64,000 nucleotides of DNA from Formicarius rufipectus (lineage: Eukaryota; Chordata; Aves; Passeriformes; Formicariidae). Of this stretch, positions 12,901 to 22,998 are shown in pieces. How positions within the stretch are numbered: the first letter of the stretch is position 1; each line of letters opens with the position of its first letter. The notes under the pieces are model-generated. The model did not search any database, was not told the DNA's origin, and worked only from the letters and a program-made list of their open reading frames with translations. The position numbers and the translations under genes are program-made. The stretch spans positions 310,001 to 374,000 of the forward strand of contig VXAU01003159.1 in assembly GCA_013399695.1 (NCBI GenBank). The letters run 5' to 3'.

Positions 12901-13269
12901 TGGCACTGTAACTCTGACTCTAGTCCCAGTCAGACTTCCAGCAGTACAAAATCCCTATGTAATTAATCAATGGTCTTATACAGCAGAGCTTTGTTCAACA
13001 CTCAGAGTGCCTGACTTTTGAAACTGAGGGTGTAATCAGGAATATGACAGGAAAAAGTTGCTGTTTCTACAGCACTATCTTAAATTAAAAATTTATAAAG
13101 AATTTTCCAGGGCTCTGGCAGCATTCAAAAGCTTAGAAAGACTTAAAATCTGTTCTACTTTCCAGCCCAACAGACTGCTTTGCAGCAGGAGTTGTTTTCT
13201 ACAGCTGAGCATGTGTACAGGTCCTTTTCTGACCTCATCAATGCAGTAATTTCACCAGCTTGTAAATGA
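814..13269 (+). CDS. DYTN: Dystrotelin, 3' ten coding exons (gene-level entry)
   Basis: Dystrotelin is a dystrophin/dystrobrevin-family protein with an EF-hand-like region, a ZZ zinc finger and a coiled coil; its role is poorly known. The coding exons are 814-902, 1542-1613, 1960-2123, 2960-3071, 5647-5792, 7392-7560, 9212-9282, 11329-11488, 12126-12606 and 13166-13269. All have AG/GT borders and every phase matches the next, giving 521 codons plus a stop after the first split codon. Diagnostic pieces are LLWLPTCYRLSATEM (dystrophin-like) and the ZZ motif RYRCLKCLNFDLCQACF. No frameshift or stop interrupts the chain, so the gene looks intact here. The N-terminal exons are outside the window. 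The gene converges on FAM237A, which lies on the other strand. Identity is by recognition of the family from sequence, not by a search. Confidence 0.95.
1542..1613 (+). CDS. DYTN: DYTN coding exon (24 codons)
   Basis: A small 72-bp exon bounded by AATGCAG and GTGAGTG, phase 0 at both ends. It reads IPGIVGETCPLSS, then VEIATHDCFHG. This is the linker that joins LLTDLNQ to VLKSAIVEEKF in the dystrophin/dystrobrevin family (compare the PRQLGEV…VRSCF segment of dystrophin). It was found because the neighbouring exons left a gap of about 24 residues. Confidence 0.88.
1960..2123 (+). CDS. DYTN: DYTN coding exon, start of ZZ finger
   Basis: Bounded by TTTTTCTAG and GTGCGT. It reads VLKSAIVEEKFLSWLRSEPP, continues through LLWLPTCYRLSATEM and ends with HQARCRVCKVFPITGL plus two bases of an Arg codon. 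The first Cys-x2-Cys pair of the ZZ zinc finger (CRVC) is here. The segment is strongly dystrophin-like. Confidence 0.95.
2960..3071 (+). CDS. DYTN: DYTN coding exon, ZZ zinc finger core
   Basis: Bounded by CCCTCACAG and GTAGAG. It reads RYRCLKCLNFDLCQACF, then TGRLCKPHKRSHPVVEHC and VQ. The second and third Cys pairs (CLKC, CQAC) and the two His ligands (HKRSH) are all present, so the ZZ finger is complete. In dystrophin-family proteins this domain takes part in protein binding. Confidence 0.97.
5647..5792 (+). CDS. DYTN: DYTN coding exon after ZZ finger
   Basis: Begins after CAATAG with ATGTCAGCAAAG and ends at ACTTT|GTGAGT. It reads MSAKANVKHFLRTIRNNLFQ, then ERCRRKESQRRR. The run LRTIRNNLFQ with the basic cluster matches the dystrophin-family helix that follows ZZ (…LRNNLLQGRCRRKEA… type). 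It ends in phase 2. Confidence 0.92.
7392..7560 (+). CDS. DYTN: DYTN coding exon, low-complexity linker
   Basis: Acceptor GGTATACAG, donor CAG|GTGAGC. The reading frame set by the previous exon gives PPAEVSTSPLPGPENL, then a Lys/Glu/Thr-rich stretch ending KTPEQGKTTAQ. There is no domain. It looks like a disordered linker between ZZ and the coiled coil. Exact phase agreement on both sides is the main support. Confidence 0.85.
9212..9282 (+). CDS. DYTN: DYTN coding exon (71 bp)
   Basis: Acceptor TTTGTTCTAG, donor CAG|GTATGT, both strong. It reads AIASFEADVFKMHESIKSIH, then RDS plus two bases of an Arg codon. It enters the coiled-coil region. Phase 0 in and phase 2 out fit both neighbours. Confidence 0.86.
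11329..11488 (+). CDS. DYTN: DYTN coding exon, coiled coil
   Basis: It reads YMKKQFKKWKDKMQFLHNCQ, then EEKSCKIEAKLQRLR and LQMMLQQMEQDLK, a charged heptad-rich helix that matches the dystrotelin coiled coil. The donor is AAAG|GTATAG. The acceptor is a tandem TAGCAG (NAGNAG): starting three bases earlier at 11326 would add one Ser without changing the frame. Confidence 0.9.
12126..12606 (+). CDS. DYTN: DYTN large penultimate coding exon
   Basis: Starts after TTATAG with ACAATGTTACAG. It encodes about 160 residues, mostly disordered and Ser/Pro/Asn-rich, ending with the helical EVKFEQLVTKLKDALSLQTQ. The end is set at the donor TCAG|GTGTAA because this phase (one base left over) joins exactly to an exon at 13166 whose translation resembles dystrobrevin C-termini. 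Without that splice the frame stays open to a TAG at 12714-12716. Confidence 0.85.
13166..13269 (+). CDS. DYTN: DYTN terminal coding exon
   Basis: Acceptor CTACTTTCCAG. Two bases complete an Ala codon, then it reads QQTALQQELFSTAEHV, YRSFSDLINAVISPACK and TGA. The pattern LF-x-AAexV-x-rafsdLin is the C-terminal helix shared with dystrobrevins (…AAExVGxAmsSLVsv…). The phase fit with the donor at 12607 and the sense of the translation support it as the true end of the protein. Confidence 0.82.
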
Positions 13270-13848
13270 TGGAAACTACCATTCACCTGACAGCTTCACT
13301 GAACTCCTTAAGGTAATTTGTGCCATGTCAGACTCTTTAAAGTGTCTCAGATGTTGCATTGTAATAACACAGCTTAACAGTTTTCTGACTTCACCAGCAA
13401 CATATAGGAGAACAATATTCCTTTTCTATTGTGCTTTCTGGCTCTTGTGCAGTGGATTCCTCAGCAGTGCAAATGATTGCCCATTTCTCTCTTTAGCTAA
13501 TATCCCATGATTTAGTTATTTTCTTGGAATTTCTTGTTGATGCCAGCAACAAGGAAAACTTTTTTTCTTGTAATGCAGGGAAGGACTTAAAAGATCTGAG
13601 AAATGGAAATTATGCAGTACCACTTCAGAGAGAGAAAATTACAGATTCAGCTTTTTACTATCACTGTTCTGCAGGAGGTGCATAAAAAAATAGTGAATGA
13701 ATATGTTCATGTGCACTCAAAACCAGTTATGGTTCAAGAAAATTTGTGTACTTTTAAGGATTTTAGTTATGTCACTGAAACTATACCAACTTTCCAAGAG
13801 AGAAAATGCTCCTAGTTTTTACAGAATTTTTTCTGTGATTACTAAGAA

Positions 13849-13854
13849 AATAAA
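13849..13854 (+). terminator. DYTN: Candidate DYTN poly(A) signal AATAAA
   Basis: The first AATAAA on the + strand after the DYTN stop codon, 580 bases downstream. It would end a 3' UTR of about 0.6 kb just before the CR1 copy. This is a motif match only. Confidence 0.4.
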
Positions 13855-14059
13855 TTTGGCTTGGGTGAAAACAAAATATTTTTGGAAGCTTTGGGAGAAA
13901 AGTCAGGTAAATTATACATTCTGAAACTTTGTTCATCTATAAGCAGAGTTTAAGCTGATATGATTGAAAAGGCTAATGAAAAGTTCAGTAGAACTCTAAA
14001 TTTTCCACATAGATTTTCCTTCTCATGTATTTTTCAGAATGAATTATAATCATCAAGAT

Positions 14060-14682
14060 AAATCACAGAATATTCTGAGGTGGAAGGGACACACAAGGAT
14101 CATCGAGTACAACTTCCAACCCTGTACAGAACCATCCCCAAGAGTCACACCATGTGCCTGAGAATATCATCCAAACACTTCTTGAATTCTGGTCAGGCCT
14201 GGGGGAGCTCATTCCAGCACCCAACCACACTCTGAGTGAAGAACCTCTTTATAATATTCAACCTAAACCTCCCATGACACAACTTCAGGCCCTTCTCTCG
14301 GGTCCTGTCACCACAGAGAAGAGATCAGTGCCTGCACCTCCTCTTCTCCTCTAATCTGTGAAGGCCTCCTTGTCATCTGCAAACTTGCTTCATATTCCTC
14401 CCAGTCCTGTGTCCAAGTTGTTTATGAAGATGTTGAAGAGCACAGGGCCCAAGATGGAACCCTGTGGAACTCCACTAGTAACCGGTCACCAGTCTGATGT
14501 TACCCCATTCACTGTTATCCTCTGTGCTTGATCCATGAGCCAATTGCTCACACACCACATGGTGTGCTTATTCAGCTGTGTGCTGGACATTTTGTGCACA
14601 AGGATCCTGGGAGAGATAGTATTGAGAGTTTTACTAAAATGCAAAAAGATTACATCAACTCGCTTCCCTTAATCAACTAGGG
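14060..14682 (-). mobile_element. CR1 LINE fragment (3' end at left)
   Basis: Typical CR1 3'-region text read on the opposite strand: it starts with a diverged AATCACAGAAT…GGAAGGGAC, followed by TTCCAACCCTG, CTCATTCCAGCACCCA, GGGCCCAAGATGGAACCCTG and TTCCCTTAATCAACTAGG. About 620 bp, 5'-truncated, old and degenerate. Short open frames inside it are remnants or chance. It inserted between the convergent DYTN and FAM237A genes. Confidence 0.9.
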
Positions 14683-17526
14683 GTGACGAAGGAACTGTGA
14701 TTCATTAAAATGGCTAGAAGTCTAATTTTCTGTTGGTAGCACCTCAGCCATCTTCATGAAAGACCTTATAATGTGAAGAGGTTAATGAACATTCCTAATT
14801 CTTTCTCCTAGTTTTGGTCACAGGAGGCCTGTGTTACACATACTGCAAACACAAAAATTTGCAGTAATTATTAGCTACTGGAAGCTAAGAAGGGATTCGC
14901 CCCTAGCAACAAAAGTGTGAAGAGGATGAAAAACTTATTGAGGAAGGACCTCAGAAAACAAATAGTGATGAGGTCATTAGTAAGTGGATACACCCATATC
15001 ATCACATAAACAATATAGTGTGAGATAGAAACTTAATAGCTTTTTGAATATGCCAGTGCCAAGAAACAAACAACAATCCAAGGTATCTAACTCTTGATTA
15101 TGGGAGGATGTCCATCAACTTCTGATGAGGCTTTAAATCTTTCAGTGTGGGCATCTGAATTAAACTTGGTTGGAAACAGTGACAGTTGACAAATACTGGT
15201 TTGATCTGATGCAACAGTGAACAGATCTGGAGCACAAATTCTTGCACATAGATATTCCTGAACTACCAGGAACTCTCACTTCACAGCACTGTGTAAAGAC
15301 TCAAAGAAGTGTTTGCCCATGCTAAGAAGCAGATTTTTAGCTCCCAGATACCTATATGATGAAAGGGACAAAATCACAATGTCTTTCATTAGTTGTTACT
15401 CAGTTCAGCTGACAAGGAAGCCAGTTCAGTGGAAGTGTTCACCCTATCCTTCTGACACTCAGACTGAGAAACAGTAAGCCAGGACCAGTATCTGCCAAAC
15501 TAATCCTAGCTCACTCAAAGATCTGCCGTGGAGTTTGTAAGGAAAAGTTGTAGGAGGTAATAGCCTGTCTTTAAACACAATAACATTTTAAATTGTTCCT
15601 GTAGAGCAGATCTACTTTCATCTCATACTCAGAGCCCTTGTTTTTTCTTAACACGGCCAATCTTTTATCACTTGCACTTTATCACTTGCAGGTTTACATG
15701 TAATTAGTTGCATATCTTTTTTTTTTTTCGTAATAACAGATTGTCTCCTTTACACCAGCCATTTCCAAACGTTCTCTATAGTGTGACCTATGCTAGAGAT
15801 TCATCTGTTTTTCTCAGTCTTTCCTCTACATCCTTTCCTGTCCATTGCCTTGAAGGCCAAATTTTGCTACAGCCTATTAAATTAAGAAGCTTGCTGAAGC
15901 AGAGCAGTATTGCAAATTTGTTTCAACTAAATATCATATTAGCCCATAGTGGTATTTCACCATTTCTGTTGCTCTCTGAAGGGAGGAAGAAAGCTGGCAT
16001 GAGCCCTTTCATAAGGGATTCTGTTGTTGCAAGTGGGGTATATCTAAGGTGGAAGCACTAGCTTCTTCCTAAAGGGCCCTGTGGAAAATCAGCTAAGATA
16101 AACAGTACCTGTTAGGGTAATGTGTCAGATTTTATATTTGCTGGAGAGCATATGGGAACAGGTAAGATCTGGTTACCACAATGCCAGTCCTGCTTGGCTG
16201 AGGCATCCAGCCCTTAATACACTCTTTGTCAGTTGCTGGACTTAATAGCTGTAGGGACTGTGGATGAAGATATGTCTCGTATGTTGATATGAAGTTGCGT
16301 CTCATATGTTGATATGAAGTTGTGCACAGTGGAGCTTTCAGATATATTAATAAAATTTAGTTAATTCACATCATAGGTACAGGAGTGAATGGATCTGTTG
16401 TAACAGTGCTCTTGCCACCCTTGCCTGCTGTCTCAGAGCACACTCAAAGGCTGTGGCTGCAGTTGGGGGCTGTTGCTGAGCACACTAAAATGTGTGTTCC
16501 TGTGCTTATCCTGCTTTAATGTTTCCTCTTCTTTTGAACATTTAAATGGTTTGTTACATGCTTAATTTGAAGCACAAATCCAGTACCATTGAAGCTGATA
16601 GTCCCCTTACAGTTCTTTTTGCTTTCTTAAGGTCAGAATTTCACCCAGTGGGACTGTGTTTAAGCTTTATTTTTTTCATGCCCAGGAACCATTTTAATAT
16701 TTCCTTTACCTATTTTGTTGCTTGAACCTGTTTCTGCAAGTTGATGAACAGCCAGCAAAACAGTTTTTCTGTGGGCATTTGGAGGGGGAAAAAAAAAAAG
16801 GCACAATAAAATATTGCTACATACTCATGGAAAGAAATTTTGAATATGTGATTAAATATAATTTCCCTGGGAAGCTGAAAGTTGTAGTTGCATTCAGCCA
16901 GTCAGGCAATGGATATACTTTATATCTAAAAACCTGCCCTAAGTTATGTTGCATTATTTTAATTTCAGATTGCCTGAGTTATAAATAACAGTCAGAGGGA
17001 ACTGATTTTTCTACAAAGAACTTTTTAACTAAAAAATAAGCAAGTGTAAGTTATATATGATATTTCTTGTGATTAAACACTTTAAGTGACAATGTGTAAC
17101 ATTTTAAGTAGTGTTTTTAATAACTATGAAGTTAGGGAAAAAATCATAAAAATATTATGTGAAAACAGAGGAGCTAGTAAGATCTGTTAACCCTTTTACT
17201 TTTGCTAGAAAACTCAAAACACTTTTGGTAGGTATTTTTCATGTGAAAATATGTACAATTTTTCTTTATTAAGATGATGTCCTTGAGCAGTGGTTGCTTT
17301 GTACAAGTGCACATTTATGCATTACCATCTCCACTCTAATCCAGTCTTGGTGCCTGTAGAGGGTTTTTGGACAACTTCCTTCTCTGCTTTGTCTGTGTTT
17401 TATTGAAGGATCAGTTATTGATGTTTTGGCACCCAAAATGGTGCCACATGTTAATGGGTCACACGTATCACAAAAAGCCTGACATACACACAGGTTAAAG
17501 TACGTAACTGCTTATAAATCATGCAG
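14683..17526. other. Intergenic, DYTN-FAM237A
   Basis: I see no gene, exon or interspersed repeat here. It contains a short A-run at 16788-16799 and a 25-bp direct duplication at 16275-16324. Open frames are below 120 codons with no recognisable motif. Confidence 0.5.
16275..16324. repeat. 25-bp tandem duplication, two copies
   Basis: 16275-16299 and 16300-16324 are adjacent copies of a 25-mer containing ATGTTGATATGAAGTTG. They differ at two positions (G/A and C/T). It lies in intergenic DNA and has no visible function. Confidence 0.9.
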
Positions 17527-17532
17527 TTTATT
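17527..17532 (-). terminator. FAM237A: Candidate FAM237A poly(A) signal
   Basis: AATAAA on the - strand, about 180 bases after the FAM237A stop codon. Further AATAAA motifs occur on the same strand at 17398-17403 and near 17262. Motif only; which one is used cannot be told. Confidence 0.4.
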
Positions 17533-17714
17533 AAGGAGACTAAATTAATAGGTAATTTTAAAAAAATGTAAGTCCAAGTTAATCAGAGATACAGAGTCCA
17601 TACTTACAGGCCTTCTGCACCATGTAAATTGACATCAATGAGGATCAAAATGCAAGAAATAAAGAGAAGTAGTTAAAAAAATAATCTACAAATCAAGATC
17701 TTGGACTAAATGTA

Positions 17715-17854
17715 TTATTTCCTCTTTTTTCCTAGCTCTCCGATGATTCTTCCAAGTAACACAGATCTACTCTTATGCATGTGGATACTTATTAAATCTT
17801 CAAATGAGTCTTTCTTCTTCAGAACTGATGACCTCTGTATATGAGAAAATATCC
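17715..17854 (-). CDS. FAM237A: FAM237A terminal coding exon
   Basis: Acceptor CGCTTTTCAG. Two bases complete a Gly codon, then it reads IFSHIQRSSVLKKK, DSFEDLISIHMHKSRSVLL, GRIIGELGKKRK and TAA. It aligns in register with the mammalian FAM237A tail (…LKKKE..EDLISMH…). KKK at 17811-17819 and GKKRK at the very end frame a 26-residue segment (see findings). Confidence 0.88.
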
Positions 17855-20800
17855 CTGAAAAGCGACATGAAAATGCATTTAAGTAAATAATTTCCAAACA
17901 GCAAAGAGCAGCTGAATACTCAGTTTCCAGCTGCTGCTGGTCCCCATTTTATCAGCATTGTCCCCAGATCTCTTGCTCTGGTGATAGCCATATCCCTCCA
18001 TTTGTAAGGGGTGCCCTTCAGTGTCAGGTCACTTAGATCTTTTCCCCTAGTATGGACCTTTTCCTTCAGTCTTCATATAAAGCTCTTCTACTTGTAATTA
18101 GCTGAGTCAAAGCACTTAAGTCTACTTAGAATCCCACTGACTCACTTCCTTGTTACCAACCTCCCTGCACAGTGTGTGAGATCTCACACTGTTTAGTAGC
18201 AGGTTTGTTATTTGTTTGAGGAGCTATGGGACATTTTCTTTGCAACAATCTCTAAAAACCAGCAGATTGACCTTCTTTCTTTCAGACGTATTTGTCTTCT
18301 GAAAAAGTAACTGGTTAACACAATATCTGCTTATAGACTAAACCTCAGATGTACAGTAGCCTTTACCCCACACGGTGCAGAGCTGGGACAGCAAGTTGTC
18401 TGTTTTGGGCCAGGTGCAAGGGCTGATCTCAGCTCAGTTGGCTGCACCTGTGAGGGAGATGTGCACAGCTGTGGCCACTGAGTGGCAGAGGGACAACTGG
18501 GCAAGGGGAAAAGGCGCAGAGAGGCATTGGTGTCTGCAGTTTTCAAAGGTTTCTGTTGGTGATGTGCTGTGTGGCTTTCTGAGGAGGTTCTTGTGTAGTT
18601 GCTCTTCAGGAAGATTTGCCGTGAGTACAAAAGCGATGGAGCCTTGTGGTTCCAAAGTCTTATTTTGGTTCATGGAGAGTTATAAATACCATATAACTAT
18701 AGTGTTCTAATATATTAGAAATACCCTTATGAAACCTGCTTTTTCATAGTGTTTGGATTTTGTTAGGGGAAAAAGATGAGTTACTAAAGGTACCTTGGCT
18801 AGGTAACTGTGAAAGATTTTCTCTACTCAGCTTAAAGATGACTAATGCTTCACTCCAGAATACCCAAGGAAGTTGGAATCTTTCTGGGTTAAGTAGGATT
18901 TTAGGTAGATTGAGTCAGTTTGTCAGATTACTCAAATACAGCTGTTCTAATTTTATTGTTTCTTTCATGGATTGTGTAGAGTTTAAGAGTATCTTTATGC
19001 CTGTTAATGACTACAATTAGGAGCCTGACAGGGCTAGGCTAGTTCAGAAAACAGTGTTTGAAACAGTCTGAGCTACTTCTACACTGTCTTGATGCAAGCC
19101 CAGGGAGACTTGTTTCCCAGGAGGACCAAGTATGGGTAATTGTGGAAGAGCTTCTAAGATGTGATAAAGTAGTTTTGTTCAGTATTACTGAAAAGCTTTT
19201 ACCATGGACTTTTCTAGTTGGTTTTTTTTGGTTGGTTGGTTGGGGTTTTTTTGTTTGTTTTGGTTTTTTTGGTTTTTTTTGGTTTGGTTTTTTGGTTGGT
19301 TGGGGTTTTTGTTTGTTGGTTTGGGGGTTTTTTGGTTTTTTGTTTTTGTTTTTTTTTTTTTTTTTTGATTGAAAGTCTTTTTTATTCTTAGAGAACTTCA
19401 GTTCCTGATATGCAATTTTCCCAGTGATCTTATGCAATTTATCCATCAGTTCTGAAATGTAATGCTAATAGTAACACCTTAACATTGTTATTTCTTTGCC
19501 AAATCCAGATCCCTGTTTTGCTTTTTCAATTCAGTGATATGTTTAAGGAACTACAGGGAATGCAGCTTACAGATTGCTCATGATTTTTGGTCTTGTTTGC
19601 ACTTTACAAAAAAAAAAATCAAAACCAAAAAATCCAAAACAAACAAAAAATATTGAAATTGTGACTTTTAAGAGGAATATGATGAAAAATCTTGGTGTGG
19701 AGCAATAGAGTTGTTATCAATAGTAACCATATAAAGCAAAAAACTTGCACTATTTTTTGATTTCTAGAACAAGCCTATTGAAAGCTATTCATACCCACCC
19801 ATGTGGGTGTGAAGTAAGTGCTGTTAGTGCTGCTCATGGGGCTAAGAAAACATCTTTTTATGCATAAGAAGTGGTAATTCTATTTCCCATCCCTTACTAG
19901 ACTGTGATTTCTACATGCAGTTATTACCAATTGATTTCTTTCACTGATGTAATGAGGCAGAAGGATCAAGGGTTGCAAAGATTAAAACAGCTGGTTTAGT
20001 TAAGAAACTGGAAGACTTGGATAAGAAGTTAGGTAGCTCCTCCAAAAATACAATTTAGGCTGTCACTGCTAACTGCCTGCTACAGACTGTTAATCAGCTA
20101 ATCTGATTTCTCTGTACAATTGATTACAATTCACAAAACAAAGAAGGAAAGGGAAGAATCCTTGTTTTTCTTGAAGTATGAGTACTTACTAGTGCTTAAA
20201 ATCTCCCTGTATAGGTGTAAACAAAAGTCAGTATTAATCACAAAACCCGTAATTTGATTCTTCAAAGTACGTCAAACTGCTATGCTTAGTCTTGAGGGGA
20301 ACAAAAGCTCTTTAGGAAAAACACAGTGTGATATGGATATGAAGAGCCAGATGTAAACAAAACACTGAGAGTTTAGACAGTGATATTCAAAGCTGCAATC
20401 AAAAACCAAAAATTAATCTTGTGCTTTAGCCTGTTGGGCCTCTCAGTTTTTAAAGCTGCATTTGATTTGCACCCAAAAGTGCATTAGTTGGGTTAGAACT
20501 GAACAACTTGTTGCCTTTGTGATGTCTATGGCTGATTGGAAAGCAGAAGTGTCAACAGTCAAGATCCAGTCCGAGCTGTGTGTGTGTGAAAGTGGATATC
20601 CTCAAGAGAAGGATTAATCTGTTGGTAGCAGGATCAGAACTGAAGCCTTGGATGGGACTCAGATTTAGGAAAATCTATGCTGTATGTCCCTTGTGGTAAT
20701 GGGGAGGCTAAGTGATGTGCACATGGGAACACTTGAAAGTGTCTGGGGCTGAGAACCTGGAGATTAGGAATTGTGGCATATAGTGTTGGTGTCCTTCCTG

Positions 20801-21759
20801 AAGCTGTAGCTGTGTCTGAAAGCCTGCAGGCATCTAAATCCTAAGTCTGTTTCCATTGCATGTTGGGTGAAGTTACCAGTATGAAAATGGAAAATAACTA
20901 GTGGTTAGCTGCTAGATGGCAAGTAAACATACCCTTACTGTTCTGCTGAAAGACTGCCATGCTCCCCAACAGCACCAGTCAATGCATTCCTGGGATGACG
21001 TGTCTCAGAATGGGAATTTGAAACACAAAAAGTTTGCTTTTTTGTAGCACAATAGTGGTAAGAATGCTGGTGTGGAAGTTTGTATTTTCAGTTGCTGAGT
21101 TGCCTTCTTTGTTTGAACCTTTCTATGTTTTACTTTCTGCTGCCCCTCCTTCCCCATCAAACTGAAACTTTAAAGCTGTTGTTAGAGTTCAGGTTATTTG
21201 GATGTAAAATTTTTACTGAGATCACACTGAACATAAACACAGCTTTGTGCTTGATTAGGAGGAATTTGTGCAGCACTGTCCTCTGTTTCTGTACTATTGC
21301 CACATAAAACAATAAGCCTGTATCTCTTTTCCTTCCCACTAGACTCTAGTTATTGCCCATGAGACTTGTATTAAGGGAGTAGTGACCTTGATTTCTCCCT
21401 GTGAACTGAGAATGTAGAGTTGCAATCTTCTGCTCAGCTTCTGTTAGCTGCCTTCTCCCTAGGCCGTGGGTTCTGGAGAGCAAGCAGTCCACATAGATAT
21501 CCCAGAAGAGCTGAGCCAGGTCCCAGAACAAAGCCCCATGTTTCAAGTTCTCTGATGTTTTCAGAAAGATCATGAAGTCCCAAAATCCACTGACAGAGTC
21601 AGAAATGCGAGGCTTCCTCATCTCCAGTAAGACAGCTGAGGAGGATTCCCAGCACTGGGGGTCTGCTCGCCCGAGAGCTAGTGGATCAGTTTGGCTAGAG
21701 CAGAGGAAAGGTGTCATGCAGAATGCTGCCAGGATTAGCAGGGAGCACATGAGTCTCAT
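17715..21759 (-). CDS. FAM237A: FAM237A / neurosecretory protein GL (NPGL) precursor
   Basis: Secreted neuropeptide precursor. NPGL was described from avian hypothalamus as an 80-residue Gly-Leu-amide protein affecting feeding and fat storage. Two coding exons (21387-21759 and 17715-17854) join in phase 1 and give 170 residues. Residues 1-20 form a hydrophobic signal peptide (MRLMCSLLILAAF…). The mature protein from SSQTDPLALG to …SRTHGL is exactly 80 residues and has two cysteines (PQCWES, VDCLL). GRR follows, the amidation and cleavage signal. The conserved core SENLKHGALFWDLAQLFWD identifies the family. The remaining tail ends GELGKKRK. The start is the first ATG in frame, with A at -3. 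A likely non-coding first exon lies in the CpG island at about 23.0 kb. The gene faces DYTN and is in tandem with ADAM23, as expected for this locus. Confidence 0.93.
19218..19366. repeat. T/G-rich low-complexity tract
   Basis: About 150 bp of T runs broken by GG and GGGG (TTTTGGTTGGTTGG type), in the FAM237A intron. Read on the - strand it is A/C-rich and ends in CCAAC/CCAAAA runs. It produces a Lys/Pro-rich open frame that is an artefact. Confidence 0.95.
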
Positions 21760-21802
21760 GTTACAGTGGATTCTTCCACTGCTCCCAAGGTCCGTTGTGT
21801 CA
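21387..21802 (-). CDS. FAM237A: FAM237A main exon: signal peptide and mature NPGL
   Basis: Acceptor TATATTTTAG at the high-coordinate end, donor CAAG|GTCACT at the low end. Coding starts at 21759 (ATG). The mature peptide is 21460-21699, and the GRR amidation/processing site is 21451-21459. If the donor were not used, the frame would run on to a TAG at about 21346. The spliced form is preferred because GIFSHIQRSS continues the family alignment. The stretch 21760-21802 reads as open codons (DTTDLGSSGRIHCN) resembling the mammalian N-terminus but has no ATG. Confidence 0.9.
21460..21699 (-). other. FAM237A: Mature NPGL region (80 codons)
   Basis: From Ser-Ser-Gln after the predicted signal peptidase site (…PFLC|SSQ) to Gly-Leu before Gly-Arg-Arg. 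The length is exactly 80 residues, the size reported for mature NPGL. Two Cys can form one disulfide. The exact cleavage site is inferred. Confidence 0.82.
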
Positions 21803-22370
21803 CTAAAATATAAGAAAACCAAAAGAAGCTGAAAAATTTCTTACTCTTGGATGCAGGATGAAAATCATGGTACTTCATGTGATATAGAAGGCACTCGAAT
21901 GTTAATTGTTTCTCTGCTCCTTAAAGATTTATCTATGCTTTTTTGCATGTATGAATATAAATACTAGGAGTTGCCATACACTGTGCAGCAGAAGCATGTG
22001 TAAAAATTTGTTAATCATAATCATCCTCCAATCTGTATGATGAACTGTCTTACTTGGAACTACTACATATTGAAAGCTTTTTCCTTTTTTTGATTTACAC
22101 ATCCCTAACCTTTTCCAGTAAAAATCTACTCCTTTTTCCTTTAGGCAATCTTGCTTTTCTGAAAATTTTATGAGCCCTTTAAAACAGTCTTTAGAATCAC
22201 AAGGATCAGTGGACAGCAGGTGGAAAACTTCTGTTGGAAATGCATTTTAATGATTCTATTTAATAAAGATTGCAAATTCATCCATTCACCAGGAGTGTTT
22301 TGCCTGCCAAAATGCAGAACAACTCTGAAAAGAGAGTATAGGAGATGTATTGTACGTGCAGACACACACA

Positions 22371-22580
22371 TAGAATCATAGAACAGTTTGGGTTGCAAGG
22401 GACCTTTAAAGGTCTTCTAGTCCAACCCTCCTGCCATGGGCAGGAACATTCCCAGCCACATCAGGTTGCCCAGAGCCCTGTCCAACCTGACCTTGAATGT
22501 TTCCAGTGTGGAGCATCTCCCACCTCTCTGAACAGCCTATTCTAGTGCCTCACCACCCTCGCTGCAGATTTCTTCTTTAA
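22371..22580 (-). mobile_element. CR1 LINE 3' fragment
   Basis: Starts with TAGAATCATAGAACAGTTTG and continues with GGACCTTTAAAGGTC, CTGCCATGGGCAGG and GTTGCCCAGAGCCCTGTCCA. This is the reverse complement of the CR1 3' end including its terminal short repeat. About 210 bp and moderately diverged. It lies in the proposed first intron of FAM237A. Confidence 0.93.
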
Positions 22581-22998
22581 TCCACAAAGTTCAGGATTCT
22601 AATTTTTTAGGAAATGCCAGACTTCATTAATCTCTTACTTGTCCATATGGTGAAGGCTTCCATGCAATTCCACCCCCTACCCCACCCCCTTCAATTTTTA
22701 AGTCTTTGTGTCCATAAATTGAAGCCTGTATGTGTGCTCTTTACACTTTCTGCCTCTTCTTTTCCCCCCTTCTTGCAGTTTCATCTCCCCTTCCCCTCCC
22801 CGTCATGAAACTGCCGTACAATAGTAATTTAAAAAGTTACTCCGTTAATTCACGGCCAGCTCTCAGTGTAAGCTCTCATTTACGACCTCGGAGCTGCCGG
22901 GGCAGGTGCCCGCACGGCGGTGCTCCCCGCACGGCTCCCGCCAGGACCGGGCAGCGCTGCCTTCCCCATCCCGTCCCCATCCCACCTTAAGCCCTTAC

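Noticed and set aside
14154..14354. 66-codon open frame on the + strand, looks protein-like
   Set aside because: It lies inside the antisense CR1 fragment and is repeat sequence.
18331..18710. Three open frames of 79-111 codons on both strands around 18.3-18.7 kb
   Set aside because: They lie in the FAM237A intron in a slightly GC-richer patch, overlap each other on opposite strands and show no motif.
19039..19446. 135-codon open frame rich in Lys/Pro/Gln on the - strand
   Set aside because: It is a translation of the A/C-rich complement of the T/G low-complexity tract.
21572..21832. 86-codon open frame on the + strand
   Set aside because: It is antisense to the FAM237A main exon, whose - strand reading is clearly the conserved protein.
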